Source of the DNA: Pontederia crassipes
Taxonomy: Eukaryota; Streptophyta; Magnoliopsida; Commelinales; Pontederiaceae
Assembly (NCBI GenBank): GCA_030549335.1
Contig: CM060183.1
Coordinates: forward strand, 27,635,052 to 27,699,051
DNA length: 64,000 bases
Reading direction: 5' to 3'
How positions within the stretch are numbered: position 1 is the stretch's first letter; each line of letters opens with the position of its first letter. Below, piece by piece: positions 48,301 to 60,222 of this stretch. Below the pieces are notes generated by a model. It searched no databases. It was not told the origin of the DNA and saw only the letters and a list, made by a program, of their open reading frames with translations. Both the position numbers and the translations under genes were made by a program.

Positions 48301-51300
48301 AGATGATTTTCAGCAAGTTGTCACGGATATTAACATCATGGAACAAGAAAATGTGTATTGACATGGCAAAAGGAACTCCTGTCGAATCAATCAATTTACA
48401 ACATCAAAATTGTGAAAGCATGCAAACTCAAATAAACAGGAATCTAGTCAGAGCTACACTGGGAAGACCCCTTCATAACACAACTTACATATTCCGACGA
48501 TCAGGTTAGGCATTCAAACCTACTCCTCTCACAGTTTTTGCAATGCAGTTCCATCTTTAATGAATCTTGGTGAAGGAAATCTAAAAATTAATAGGATGAG
48601 ATAGGAAACATAAACAAAATCTATAAATAGTATCTCAAGTGGAACAAGAAGAAGTCCCATATGTGGCTAAAAGATGCAACTTTCAACGTTTCCTCCTAAA
48701 ATGCCAAAGGAAAGCAGGGTACGTGAGGGTAACTACCAAGAGTGGATACTTCATTTACATCACTCAATTACATTAGCATCCTTAATTCAAGATTGAACTT
48801 CAGGCATTTGATTTTTTTTTAGCCAGTCCCCGATATCAGAAAAGCGATACCGACGATGCAACTCGCGCGACGCTAAAGAACGATTCACAGATTGAAAATC
48901 GGCTCCTCATTGAGTTCAACTAATCCGATTAGTCGTATACTTAAAAGTGACAATTAAAACTTCTAACAAGAATTTTTTACCTTCACTCAAGATATTGCTT
49001 AAACGAAGAGAAATCGTTTATCATTCTACCCTAACCCTTATTGCAGCTTCAATCATTTGATGTACATAGATGGAATCACCCACCATGTTTTCGTATCAGG
49101 CATTAGTCCAAAAATGACGAAGTCAGATTCTGCCGAGACAACTGCAACCAAGAAACAGAGACACATAGGTAGATCTTGTATATACGATTGTTGGTGTTCT
49201 CTTACTATCAGGAAACTTATGTCAAGTTGATATAAAAAAAAAGTTACAAGGAAAAGAAAAAGAAGAATAGAATGATTATCATTTCAGCTATTAAAAGTTT
49301 TGGCTCCATATGATACATCAAGCAGAAGAGAATATATTGCAGAAGTCTTTTCTAGAGGTGCTGCAGAGAAAACTGAACATAGCTGTCAAGTCACTCAAGA
49401 CAAAAATGATGACAGTTTTAAAGAGGAAAGAGAGTTCATATTCTTATCTTTATGTTTCATAAAGAGAAAAACAATAATTATGGTCTCAAATATTTCATTC
49501 CAGAAAATGAAACCAATTTTATTTCAACGAGAAGTGAATACCAATTCATAAACATGCAGTTCGCAACGACTTTGTGCTTAGATGAAACCGTTTGGAATGC
49601 AGGTTACCTACAATGAGTTGGAGAACGTAGGAAAAGGTCACTATCAAATTGGGTTTATCCATGCGAGACTAGAACTAGGTCTGCTTTGGAACAGTCATGA
49701 TGGCACTTGGCAAATCTTGAAAGAAAGACACCCATTTTAATTATTATCTTGTCGCAGGCCAACTAATCTCAGCAAAAGTATTTGGTTGTTGACTTCTGTA
49801 GAAATAGAACCAGTCCACAAAGAATATAAATGAAACCCATAGGGCCTGAAAGTTCTCATTTCCATCTAGATATCAACCAGTCCACAATGAAAGCTTGGGA
49901 TCCACTAGCCCATACCATCAGACAAAAGTCCACTGCAAGGTCATCCTTAACTAAATTCAAGCAGATCAGCACTTGGAGGATATTAGCTAGGTATTGAGTC
50001 CATATGAACTACTCCTGCATGAACGAGGGACCATGATATTGCATATGTATTACTTCATCAAATGAATGACAATAAAGTATGATGTCCTGTTTCACTCTCC
50101 TTCTTAAACACCAAAGTTGCTTTCATACATTCAATTACACCATGTAAATGCTATATGAATCTATCTTCCACCTATAGAAGCATGAGAATTACCAAAGGGC
50201 AAAGGCAAATCAGAGCCATGAATCAGAGATCGCCAGAGGTTGATACATGACAGATGACACCCCGTCTCCTTCACAAAGATGGAGAACACTAAATCGTGTC
50301 ACTTTGGGCACCTTAGATTGTGCCAGCGCCTCATTGAAGCTTTAATCAAGCTGGACTCCAACCGTATGAACAAAATTAGTAGTGTTGTTACGCTCAATGA
50401 TTCTCTTTGCAGTAAGATTGCAGTGCTTAGGAATTAGGATAGAATAGTAAACCAAAACATACCGTCTAAGAAAATCTCATTTCGTCTGATAACAGTGCTT
50501 GTTTCTAGCAAACCAAGAGATATGCATTTATTTATCGCTTCACGTGCACGACTGCAAAGATTTCAATTGAACCTATAACATCTTTAATGCTTGTTTTAAT
50601 CATATATGATGTAAAGGTACTGCTGAATTAATATTGTTATATTACAGAAGAACAGTCATAAGTTTGGCATGTACAGTCTCTGTTAGGTGAAGGAAGCCAT
50701 GTACACTGTACAGATTTCATCAAACCAACTTGTGCATGCAGTCCATTTTTCTTTATCAGTTTATTATAAAAGTTCCTTGGAATCTCCTATCTTCTTGACG
50801 AACTCAATATATGTCAGGGCCTTTCTTTTAATCAACTTGAAGGATTCCGAATTACCCAATTTCTCATTACTGGATTATTGATTTTTTTTATGGGACTAGA
50901 TTATTGCTTTTAGGTTTTTACCATCTGCTACAGAAACTCAGATGGACATGGCCAGAGGTTGCTTTGCTTATTTACCTCTCCAGAGCATGAAAAATATCAT
51001 TCAGATGCTGAATCCTTATCCATAAACTTCAAATGTCAAGAAACCAAGGAGTCATGGAACTGTTGACATTCCAAGTTAGAGGAATGAATGGCCTCTCATC
51101 AACATGGCACTTCAGGTTCTTCGTTTCATTTCCAAACCCATTCAGCTGACAGATAAGAACAATCCAATCAATAAGCTCAAAAAGCCAAAAGGCTTGACTC
51201 CCTAACACATGGCAGTGAAGCAAGGAGCTCCACAATTTTTTTGGTAGTTTGAAAAAATTAAACCAACCTACAACAAAAGCAACAGTGTTAGACTTATGGA

Positions 51301-51440
51301 AATGCAAAGATCTCTTTTTTCTCCTAATATGTAGCCAATTTCCATAGTTATCCTTACTGCAAGAAAGACACACCTGTGATGTTTGTGGCATCTTTGCAAT
51401 GTTTGCTTATGTGACAAGTTATTAAAAGTTAAAATTAAAA
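45354..51440. other. Intergenic region, no confident gene
   Basis: About 6 kb of moderately AT-rich DNA. The open frames are short and unlike known proteins. A 46800-47290 block is richer in GC, with many A-runs, and gives proline/serine/phenylalanine-rich frames that look like chance. The 47900-51400 part has exon-like fragments on both strands but no recognised family. Confidence 0.4.
49288..49551 (+). CDS. Possible orphan exon or gene fragment
   Basis: A frame preceded by an acceptor-like TTATCATTTCAG and reading LLKVLAPYDTSSRREYIAEV then FSRGAAEKTEHS, with a charged, exon-like composition unlike its AT-rich surroundings. I do not recognise a family. No matching upstream or downstream exons were found, so it may be a captured fragment, a pseudogene remnant or chance. 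Confidence 0.15.
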   Translation, partial: LLKVLAPYDTSSRREYIAEVFSRGAAEKTEHSCQVTQDKNDDSFKEEREFIFLSLCFIKRKTIIMVSNISFQKMKPILFQREVNTNS

Positions 51441-51474
51441 TAATATTAAAATTAAAATATATAAAAAATATAGG

Positions 51475-51925
51475 AAGGGGCGCCACCACCTTCCTCTCAA
51501 CCTTTGGTGGCGCTGGAGGGGATGGCCGATGCCCCCTTTTTTCTCTTCATGCGTCGGTCTGCTCTTGGGTGGTTGCGTGGCATCAATATTTCCAAGGGAG
51601 CAGCAATGAGGGAAGCGGGCAGGGACATTGTCAGAGTGCCATCAACTCCCCCGATTCTTGACCTCGCCGATCCAGCGCCATCGATCCTTATCGCCCACGC
51701 CATCGTCGATCCTTATTGCCCTCGTCGTCGATCATCCTGCTACTGACGCTCATGCCCTCACCATCGTCAATCCTCTCCTCTCGCCCTCAACTCCATTGAT
51801 CATCGCCCTTGCTATCGTGGATCCTCGCCCTCATCTCCATGGATCTTTGCTCTTGCCGTCATCGCTCACTAACCGATCGATCCTTGACCTCGTATCGAAC
51901 TATTTTGCTGCCCGTTGAACGTGCA
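51475..51925. repeat. GC-rich island following an A-rich stretch
   Basis: An abrupt switch from AAAATATATAAAAAATATAG to a GC-rich block containing GGCCGATGCCCCCTTTTTTC at 51524-51543, then repeated GATCCTYGCCCTCG-like units (about 51650-51850). It shares the CCGATGCCCCC(T)n phrase with the islands near 36692 and 38771. No credible protein is encoded. Confidence 0.45.
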
Positions 51926-52021
51926 ACCAACGGGTGCGATCATAGGTAGAAGTGTGGATTCCCATTAAATCCGATATTATATGATGTGACATGAAATGAC
52001 ATAACATGGTATGATATGTTA

Positions 52022-53599
52022 TGCGTGCAAATTAAACGCAAATATACTAGATCGTATCAAGTAATAAAGAGTGAATAAGCGTGTCCAACCCACGAGGACT
52101 AGAGATTAATAATTTTCTCCTCTAAAAGTTATTGTGAAAAATAAAATGAAGATTTTGAAGCTCAGTTTACCAATTGAGAAAAAGAAGTGTGAAAAGTGAA
52201 TTAAAATGCTAATGAAAATGTGCCTGACAAAAGAGAAATCAACAATATTGATGAGTTATGGTCTAAACTTGTATATCCTTGTTATCTCTCAATTAATCAC
52301 AATTTAAACTTCTGGATATAAATATAACACTAAAAAACTTGAGAAACTATCTCAAATTAAAATAAGATTATAACTTGCTGAAAACTCAATCCCCAATAAT
52401 CCAATCTTAATTGAGATGCATTAGATACAAAAGAGGATCTTTAAGCGTAAATGACTCAAAAACTCGAGAACCTAATTATTCTAATCAATATTAAGTCCAA
52501 CCAGTTGAAAACAATCAAACTGAACATAATCATAATGCATAAAATATAGATCCTTCAAAATCCATAATTAATAGCAATTAAATCTGATTAAACAATGATT
52601 AAAAACCTCCGACGGTGTCCGGCCCGAGTTTGATAGAACTCGGCCCGGGTCTGGAAAACAAAATATCGACACGGAATAAAACACGTTGGCCCGGCCTGGG
52701 TTTAGGGCTACCCGGTCTGAATTCTTGGATTACAGAAATTCATGAAAATAGAATAGAATTTTGAAAGAAATTAGATGGCTAATCATGCAAAAACTTGCAG
52801 AATAACACATCATGTAGATTAAGTGATATTCTAACATTAACCATGCATGAATTGCAATTCAACAAGAAGTATAATATCAAAGTAAATTAAGAAATTAACA
52901 GGGTTCAACTCAGTTTTCCCCTAACAATAAAATTACTCCATACGAAATTATTTTGACATCAAATCAAGAATGATAAATATGAAAATCATAAAAAAGATTA
53001 CTAAAGTTGCTTCAAGAGTTCGGTGATGCCTCTGTCTCAGGAGATCACAAAAAACAATCCAAGTCTCTTTAGAATTTAGCACAGCGGCAACGCAGAAACT
53101 TTCTCTTAGGAATTGGGCGGCTAGGGCATTCGATTATGGCAACTTTAGATGCAGTCAAGGTCTCCAATCAGCAATATTTATAAGGGTGAATGTTTTCCTA
53201 GGGTTGCCCACACGTAGAAAATGTCCATCATTTGATAATAACATCTGTGATAAGCAAACTCGGCCTGAGTTCTTAGATACCCAACCCTAGTTCATGCATC
53301 ATGCACAACCCGAGTCGAACTCAGTCTGATGGGATAGCCCAGCCCGGGTGAATGGTCAACCCGGCCTAGGTTCTTCGAAACTCCACAACCCTATTTGACC
53401 TTGTTCTCGTATTCTCGTGCTCTGGATCTCTCATACCTCTAAACTAATGATTCTGCAGAAGAAATAGAACGAGTATGGGCAGCTTTTGACTCTAACAAAT
53501 TTTAGAAAATTAAATAAGAAAACAGATGCATGCCATGATAAAATTATGAAAAATAACTTAAATTATGCGTGAAAAATATGTATAAAATTGCATGCATCA
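52022..53599 (-). mobile_element. Possible solo LTR or non-autonomous repeat, 1.58 kb
   Basis: The block runs from TGCGTGCAAATTAAACGC to AAATTGCATGCATCA, so it has TG...CA ends. The left part contains ATCGTATCAAGTAATAAAGA and CCAACCCACGAGGACTAG, phrases I associate with plant retrotransposon termini. It lies within an ATATGAT-rich stretch seen on both sides (51960-52021 and 53600-53700), as if inserted there; ATATG flanks could be a 5-bp duplication, but this is weak in such repetitive DNA. It encodes no protein. Confidence 0.35.
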
Positions 53600-55301
53600 A
53601 TATGATACAACATTATAAGATATTATATGAAATACTACGTTATGACATTATATGTTAATAGATGATATGATATGATACGACATGATATATTATAATATAA
53701 TTAGGTCATACATTTGCATTTTCTTTACTAGGGTGATATATTTTTTGTATGGCCGGTTTGATATCCTATGGAATGATATCTTATAAGATAATATATATTT
53801 CTCGATATGAATGATATGATGTCCTACGTGTACATCATTTTCCCCTCTCTTTCTTTGTCCTCCGATTTCATCTTTACCGGCCAGACACATTGAGACTCTG
53901 GCTCACCCGACCTCCAAGCAGACACATTGGTTGGACCATCTCTCTTCCCCACTTTCTCTCTATGCACTGGCTGACCTCCTCCTTCCTCACGTTAGCCGAC
54001 CTCCTCTTTCCTCACCTGCATCATTCTCCTCGCATTGGCCAACCTACTCTTCACAGTCCAGATCTCAACGACATTGCAACCTCCCTCAGGGTGACAAGGT
54101 CAACAACGAGAAGATGAAGAAGTCATGCCTTTGGTTTCCATGGGTTCAAGTGTCGATGACCACAATCTCTGCAATGGAGTGCCGCTTTCTCCTCACAATG
54201 ACAAAATCGACGACGAGAAGAATGATGGCTAGGCGACAATATGATTTCTAGAAGAATGGCAGCTAGGACATAGAAGAGGAAACCATCGTCGAGAGAAAGA
54301 TAGGGGAGAGGAGAGAGGATCGACGTTGTGTTGGTCATCGTTCGCGTGTGTGGCACAGATCTCATGTGATTTTTTTTGTATAGGTCGATTGTGTTTCTTT
54401 GCATGGAACCATCCAATTTTTTTCTAATAACCTTTTCACCGTACCTAAAATTATAAGATGTTAATCATTGATGAGACGATCCTGCGAATAGGTAGGATGC
54501 TCCTACCTATTTAAGTAGGGAGGATGCCCATTAAACCATATATATATATATGCATATATTTTTTTGTACTTGAATCTTACAATCCTACAAGTTGAACACA
54601 TAGGTGATCGATACTCGTGATAGAGATGGCAAATGTGTATTGTGATGATATATTTCATTGTATTAATGTTTAACATATGAATATTTATACTTTTATATGT
54701 CAAAAAGAGAAATTGAAGATAAGATATAGTTTTGTACGAGTTCTAATTATGATGAGATGATAAAAGTAGCAATGGCACGCTTGAGTTAAAAAATAGTGCT
54801 TCTGCCAACTTGAGGGTCCCAAGTGTTACAAATACCTTATAATTTTGATAAATTATAAAAAACATTGCACAGATTATTCTAAGTTGGATATATATAATCA
54901 ATAATTCAAAGGAAATTTTTACTATGATATCTAAAAGGACTAAACGTGCAAAACAACTAAAATTGAAAAATCAATTGTGAAAGAATCAAGGACAAAAGAA
55001 ATATTAAATCCAAAATTGAAGAAATATACATGAAAATTAACTGAGCCAAGAGATTTGAAGTTTGTCTCCATCTCCTTAGAAATAATATTCAAGATGATTT
55101 ATGCAGTATAGATTATATCATTTAAGTTTTTTTCCATAACTATAATTTTGGTGTGATTAAGTGATAAGCAAAGCATAACCATACTTGTAATTCCCAGCCA
55201 TAACTTATGAGGCATGGGTTAATACCATATTTTGATAGGATGATATTTTGTAAAATTTATGTAGTGTGTATTGCTCACCTCCACTAAGTGGGCATACATA
55301 T

Positions 55302-55373
<72 letters not shown>

Positions 55374-55377
55374 TTTA
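53600..55377. other. Intergenic stretch with low-complexity DNA
   Basis: It starts with GATATGATATGATACGACAT-type repeats, then a GC-richer block at 53880-54250 without a credible gene, then AT-rich DNA. It ends in a (TA)n(GA)n compound microsatellite at about 55310-55374 against the MULE. Confidence 0.45.
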
Positions 55378-55560
55378 AGTTGGATGCAACAAAAAAATTG
55401 ATTGCAACTTACAAATCTCAGCCCTTCTCTCTTGGTTGAACCATTTCATTTTTTTCGTCGGTTCTGCTGCTTTTCCTTCCCACGAAACCCTTCTTTCCCA
55501 AATTCATTTTCCCCTTCGTTTTCAAAGCGCGTGAACGATCAACATCTCCGATCAAAGATC
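55378..55560 (+). repeat. Left TIR of the MULE
   Basis: Pairs in inverted orientation with 59745-59927, with scattered mismatches. Confidence 0.85.
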
Positions 55561-56009
55561 AGCTGCTCTTCCTCTCTGCTGCATCTCTACCACTGCGTTC
55601 TACTGCCGTCGCCGTGTGCTGCAGCTACGCTGTTGCACCCCGTTGCGATCACCCCCCTCACAAACCCGACGAACCCCTGCTGCTGCTTCACCGCCACCGC
55701 TACCCGCTTTCTCCCCAGCCTGTCCCCTGCCCACTGCTGCACCGCCGCGGCTTCACCTCACTTTCCCCCTTACCCGTTGCTGCATCGCCGACACAGCTTC
55801 ACCTCTGTCGTTGCCTACATGGCCGTTGTGTTTTATTGTTGTTGCTGCCGCATTCCGGTGCTGTCTTCGTTGCTGCTTCACCGTCGCTGTAGCTTCACCC
55901 CGTCATTGCTTGCTAACGACTGTCGTGTTCTGTTGCTGTCGCCACGCGTTTTGTTGTTGCCACCACTTTCATGTTCTGTCAGGAGATGGAAGTCAAAGGT
56001 TAGGTTTCA

Positions 56010-58070
56010 GAACAATTTACAGTCATAGTCAAACCATATGTTGAAATGACATTTGATTTTGAAAAAGTAGGATATGGTTTTGATAACTGTTATGCTAGAT
56101 CGATTGGATTTTCTGTACGAAAGCATGTTTCTTATAAGGCAAGTGAAGGTATAAAATTCTCAAGTAGGGTGCTCGTTTGTTTGAAACAAGGGCGTAAAGG
56201 CATTAAACAAAATGATGGCAAAGAATCATTTCGAAGAGGAGAAACACGAAGTGAATGCGGTGCACATTTATTCATTGGCGACAGAGTTGATGGAAAATGG
56301 GTTGCAAAAAAAAAATTTGAAGAACAATATAATCATTCTTTGGCATGCCTTCTAAAGTACTAGAAATGCGTTCACATGATATGCTAAGTGAAACTTTGAA
56401 GGGGGTCATTAACAACTTACACAATGATGGCATTGGTCCATCAAGTATTACTAGGGTTCTTAAGTATTCTGGTGAGCCAACAATTACAAGTCAAGAATGT
56501 ATGAATGACTTGAAGGCAATAATAAAGAACAATGTTGACAATGAATGCATGGGTGTCCTTTCTTGTTTCAAAAAGAAAAAAAAGGATGATTATGATTTAT
56601 CTTTTAGGGTGCAAAAGGATGAAACAACCATTGTAAGAAATGTTTTTTTGGCTAATAGTAGATCGAGGGATAGTTATCTAATGTTTGAAGATGTTGTCAT
56701 TTTTTATACTACTTATAGGACTAACAAGTTTTACATTCCATTTGCACTATTCATTGGGATATTATTTGGTTCTGCCTTGCTCGTAGATGAGACTGAATAA
56801 TCATTTACTTGATTGTTCGAAACATGATTGGAGTGCATGAATGAAAAGCATCCAATATCTATCATTACCGATCAGGACATTTCCATGGGTAATGTGATTC
56901 ACTATTTTCAAGTACAAAGCATCAATTTTGCATTTGACATATAAAAAATAATGCAATGATTAACACAAAGAATTTGTGTGGACGATGCAACTTCATGAAG
57001 GACCTTAAGGCATATAAAAAAGAATACACATATCAAATATTGAAGAATTTGAAAAAAGATGGACTTAAATGAAGCAAACTTATGAGATACATGACCATTG
57101 GGTTGAAAATATGTATAATAAGAGTCACTATTGAGTCCCGTGCTATTTAAGTGATATCTTTTTTGCAGGGATGTCTTCCTCACAAAGATTAGAGAGTATG
57201 AATGCCTTCTTTGATGGTTATGTCAATTCTAATACCTCACTAACAAATTTTGTATGTGAAGCCGAAGAACGTGAAGATTTTAAAAACTTGAACTCATTGG
57301 CTTCTTTAATTTCAAGACACCTTTTGAAAATGCATGCGGGCAAGATATATACACAAAGTATGTTTTTTATTTTTCAAAAAGAGTTCAAACAACTTAATGA
57401 TTTTCTTACCAAAAAAATTTCAAAGAATGACAATCAAGTAGTATACTTTGTGCATTTGATAGGGAAGGAAGATGAAATGCAAAACCTTGTGGAATATAGT
57501 AATCAAGATAAGATTTCAGTGAGATCTCATGTAAAAAATTTGAGTAAGAAGGTATATTTTGAATGTCCTTAATACGAAGAGGATTACAAGTTTACCCAAC
57601 GAATACATATTTCATTGTGGACAATGGACGCTCCATACTCAAAAGCATGTGCATTTCATGACAATGCCAATATGTCTATAGATGACTCCCATGTAATAAC
57701 CCCAGTTTAGGAATTTATATGGTGAACAAATATGTGTAAAATTAATGATTTTGTCATGTGTTCACCTAACTTTTTGAAAATTGGAGTTTCACTTATAAAA
57801 GAACTTATTGAACAGTTCGAAACATTGAATGTCACATATGAGATGCCTTCAAATGATGCTCCTACTATGTTTAGCCAAACTTCAGAAGAATTGGATGCAA
57901 TTATTCAGAATCCAACTTTTGTAAAGGCCAAAGGTAGACCAAAAAAATACAAAGGCTTAAGTATGGCATTGAAGTTTCAACTTCTCGAGGCGAGTGTAAA
58001 AAACATATATGTGGTGAGTGTGGCGGAGAAGGCCATAACAGAACTACTTGTCATCGGATGGTATAAAGAA
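56010..58070 (+). pseudogene. FAR1/FRS-like MULE transposase, degenerate
   Basis: An N-terminal FAR1 DNA-binding domain (MTFDFEKVGYGFDNCYARSI then GFSVRKHVSYKAS, with CGAHLFIG...GKWVAKKKFEEQYNHS) lies at 56046-56335. A frameshift near 56350 moves the protein to the next frame. The transposase core follows, with DSYLMFEDVVIFYTTYRTNK and then ITDQD near 56870. RLESMNAFFDGYVNSNTSL is at 57190. A zinc knuckle, CGECGGEGHNRTTC, at 58010-58054 is again out of frame with the sequence before it. Several stops look like TGG changed to TGA (around 56800-56840). It cannot make a working transposase. Confidence 0.85.
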
Positions 58071-59120
58071 ATTTTATTATTTTTCCGTTCAAAGAATATG
58101 TGTGTTGCTTATTAATATCATGTTTCACATATTTCTTTGCCTAGAATGAAAATTCGAAAAAAGAAAAGGATTGAAGACCGTGTAGAAGAAGAGGGGTGGC
58201 CTTTAATGGTAGATCAAATCTAACAACTAATAATTTTATTAATCATTGTATTACTGACATAGTTATTTGTCTGCTAATTTTTTCGTTCAATTATATTCTT
58301 AATCATTGTACTGCTCATTATAAGTAATAAAGGCATTCCAACTTTTGGGACAAATTAAACAAGGATAAATGTCGCCCTTTTCGATGTCGATGGTCTTCGA
58401 AGAGTTTAATGGTCTTGTATTTTGGTCCATTTAGAACAAGAAAATTGTTAGAAGTGTGATTTCATATTATATTTTGATCCATTTGTTGTGTAATTGTATT
58501 TCTATGAGTAAGAGCAAACTCCTAACATTCGTAGAGCTCTCTTGCTTTGGTAAGAGGCAAAGCAATTTATTAATGATTGTAATGAACACTTTCAGACTAC
58601 TTTTTATGAATATATTGTTTTTATGTATTACTTTGTGTGCTCCTGCTAAGTCCTTCTCTGCTAGCTTCTTATGCATCTGTAAAGCTTTGGAGGGCTTGCA
58701 TTTCCTTTCAAACTTTGACTTGCAGCAACATCTTTTATAAACTATCAAACTTTGAAATATGTTTCGTCCAACTCATTATTAGTATCAATGTTGTGAAAAA
58801 CTGAGAATTTAATTTTGTCAAATAAACTACCACTATCGATACAAAAATAAAGTAGCTCATCGTATAATATTGTTCTCAAATACAATTTGTAAGAATGAAA
58901 TCAGTGGATATGGGATCTATATAGACAATGGACTCATGTAAGAGATGTGTAATAATCCAAAGTTATATGGAATACAATGTCACCTAATGTACACATCCAA
59001 TGCTTGTAATACTCAAGAACATTATTTAATCCAAGAATGTCACTCTGCTGTGAATGATATAACTGTAGGTTAACTTATCTTTTTTCTTCGACAAATTTCA
59101 TGTTCTATCAAACAAGATTA

Positions 59121-59332
59121 CATATTTACATTTAACATCACAATTAAATATTGTTAGCAACTACTAACAATATTCATATTTACATTTAACATCACAATTA
59201 AATACATGTTCAATCCACTTAAACACATATCACATTCATTCATACATTTTTTTTCTACACAATCATTTCCTATTTCTTACATATCACATTCATTCATACA
59301 ATTTTTTTTCTACACAATCATTTCTTCTTTCT
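59121..59332. repeat. Two short tandem duplications inside the MULE
   Basis: A CATATTTACATTTAACATCA-type unit repeats with a period of 54 bp (59121 and 59175). An ACATATCACATTCATTCATA-type unit then repeats with a period of about 54-55 bp (59225 and 59279). Confidence 0.85.
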
Positions 59333-59744
59333 TCATTAGGATTGTCGGAGGCATATGTAGAAGGTGGCGGTGGTAGTAGATGATAGTGGAGTCAGTAGAA
59401 CACGGTGGTGGTAGCAGAACAGGCGGCGGTGACAGCAACAAATTGCGGCGGTGGCAGCAGATCGTTCCGGCGACAGCAGAACAGGCGGTGCAACAAAATA
59501 GGTGGCGGCAACAACTGATCGCAATGGCAGGGGTTGCAGAATGTCAATGACAACGGTAGTAGGTCGGAGCAGTGGTGGTAGCAGATCACAACGGCAAGGG
59601 TGGCGACAGCAGATCGCAATGGCAAGGGTGGCGGCAGCGTAGCGTGAGGAGTGGCGATCACGACAATGGCAATAGATCGCAGTGTGAGAGGCGATGACAG
59701 AGCAACCGATCACAGCTGCGTGAGGGGCTCGTCGATCTTGGAAA

Positions 59745-59927
59745 ACAAAGGGGAAAATGAATTTGGGGAAGGAGGGTTTCATGGGAAGGAAAAGCAACAG
59801 AACCAGCGAAAAAAAATGAAATGGTTCAAGCGCTTCGATCGTAGCCTTACATCTCGTTAGTGCGTCATCCAAGGGCTGAGATCTCATGATTGTAAGTTGC
59901 AACCAATTTTTTTGGTTGCATCCAACT
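59745..59927 (-). repeat. Right TIR of the MULE
   Basis: Inverted partner of 55378-55560. It includes TTCGATCGTAGCC-type differences and a short extra segment near 59850. Confidence 0.85.
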
Positions 59928-60222
59928 ATATATTTATTTTAATGAGAATGAAAAAGAAAGTAAATTTTTACCTTATCAGAAAACTTTCACCAAAAGTATG
60001 CTTCTTTCTTATTCTCTTCTCTTCCATTTTCTATTGTTCATCCCGTCAAAAATAAAAAAAAACAAAAAGAACTCTACCCTAGTAGCTTCCAGCAGGGTTC
60101 ACCCTCTCCATATCGCTGCCATAACCTTGGAGCAGACAAAAGGGTCATCTCCCATGAAGAGTAACAATCATCTAGGTCCATTTGAAGCATCAAATCCCAC
60201 AATCCGACACAACCCCATATCA
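59928..60222 (+). repeat. Probable LTR fragment of the right-hand gypsy element
   Basis: This segment lies between the MULE and a PBS-like sequence and ends in CA at 60221-60222. It may be the 3' part of an LTR interrupted by the MULE insertion, in which case the rest would lie left of 55378. The partner LTR is outside the window, so this is inference from position. Confidence 0.35.

Larger units (their letters stand above)
55378..59927 (+). mobile_element. MULE DNA transposon with long terminal inverted repeats
   Basis: The left end, AGTTGGATGCAAC with ATTGCAACTTACAA, is matched by the inverted right end, TTGTAAGTTGCAAC...GTTGCATCCAACT. The inverted match continues inward for roughly 180 bp: AACCATTTCATTTTTTTCG, GGTTCTGCTGCTTTTCCTTC, CCCAAATTCATTTTCCCC. 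The interior encodes a FAR1/FRS-related transposase on the + strand. A 9-bp target duplication is expected for this superfamily but is not clear here, because the left flank is a (TA)n(GA)n tract. The total length of about 4.55 kb is usual for an autonomous MULE, but the transposase is broken. Confidence 0.88.

Noticed and set aside
51029..51391. Minus-strand frame of 120 residues
   Set aside because: No domain or homology recognised, no supporting splice structure, and composition close to that of its surroundings.
55402..56044. Long frames rich in Cys, Pro, Ser and Leu before the MULE transposase
   Set aside because: They lie in the CT-rich TIR and leader of the MULE and are open in several frames at once.
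59121..59332. CRISPR-like array
   Set aside because: Only two copies of each unit, without regular spacers, in a plant nuclear transposon.
59336..59902. Minus-strand frame of 188 residues at the right end of the MULE
   Set aside because: It is the inverted-repeat counterpart of the CT-rich left end, not a gene.
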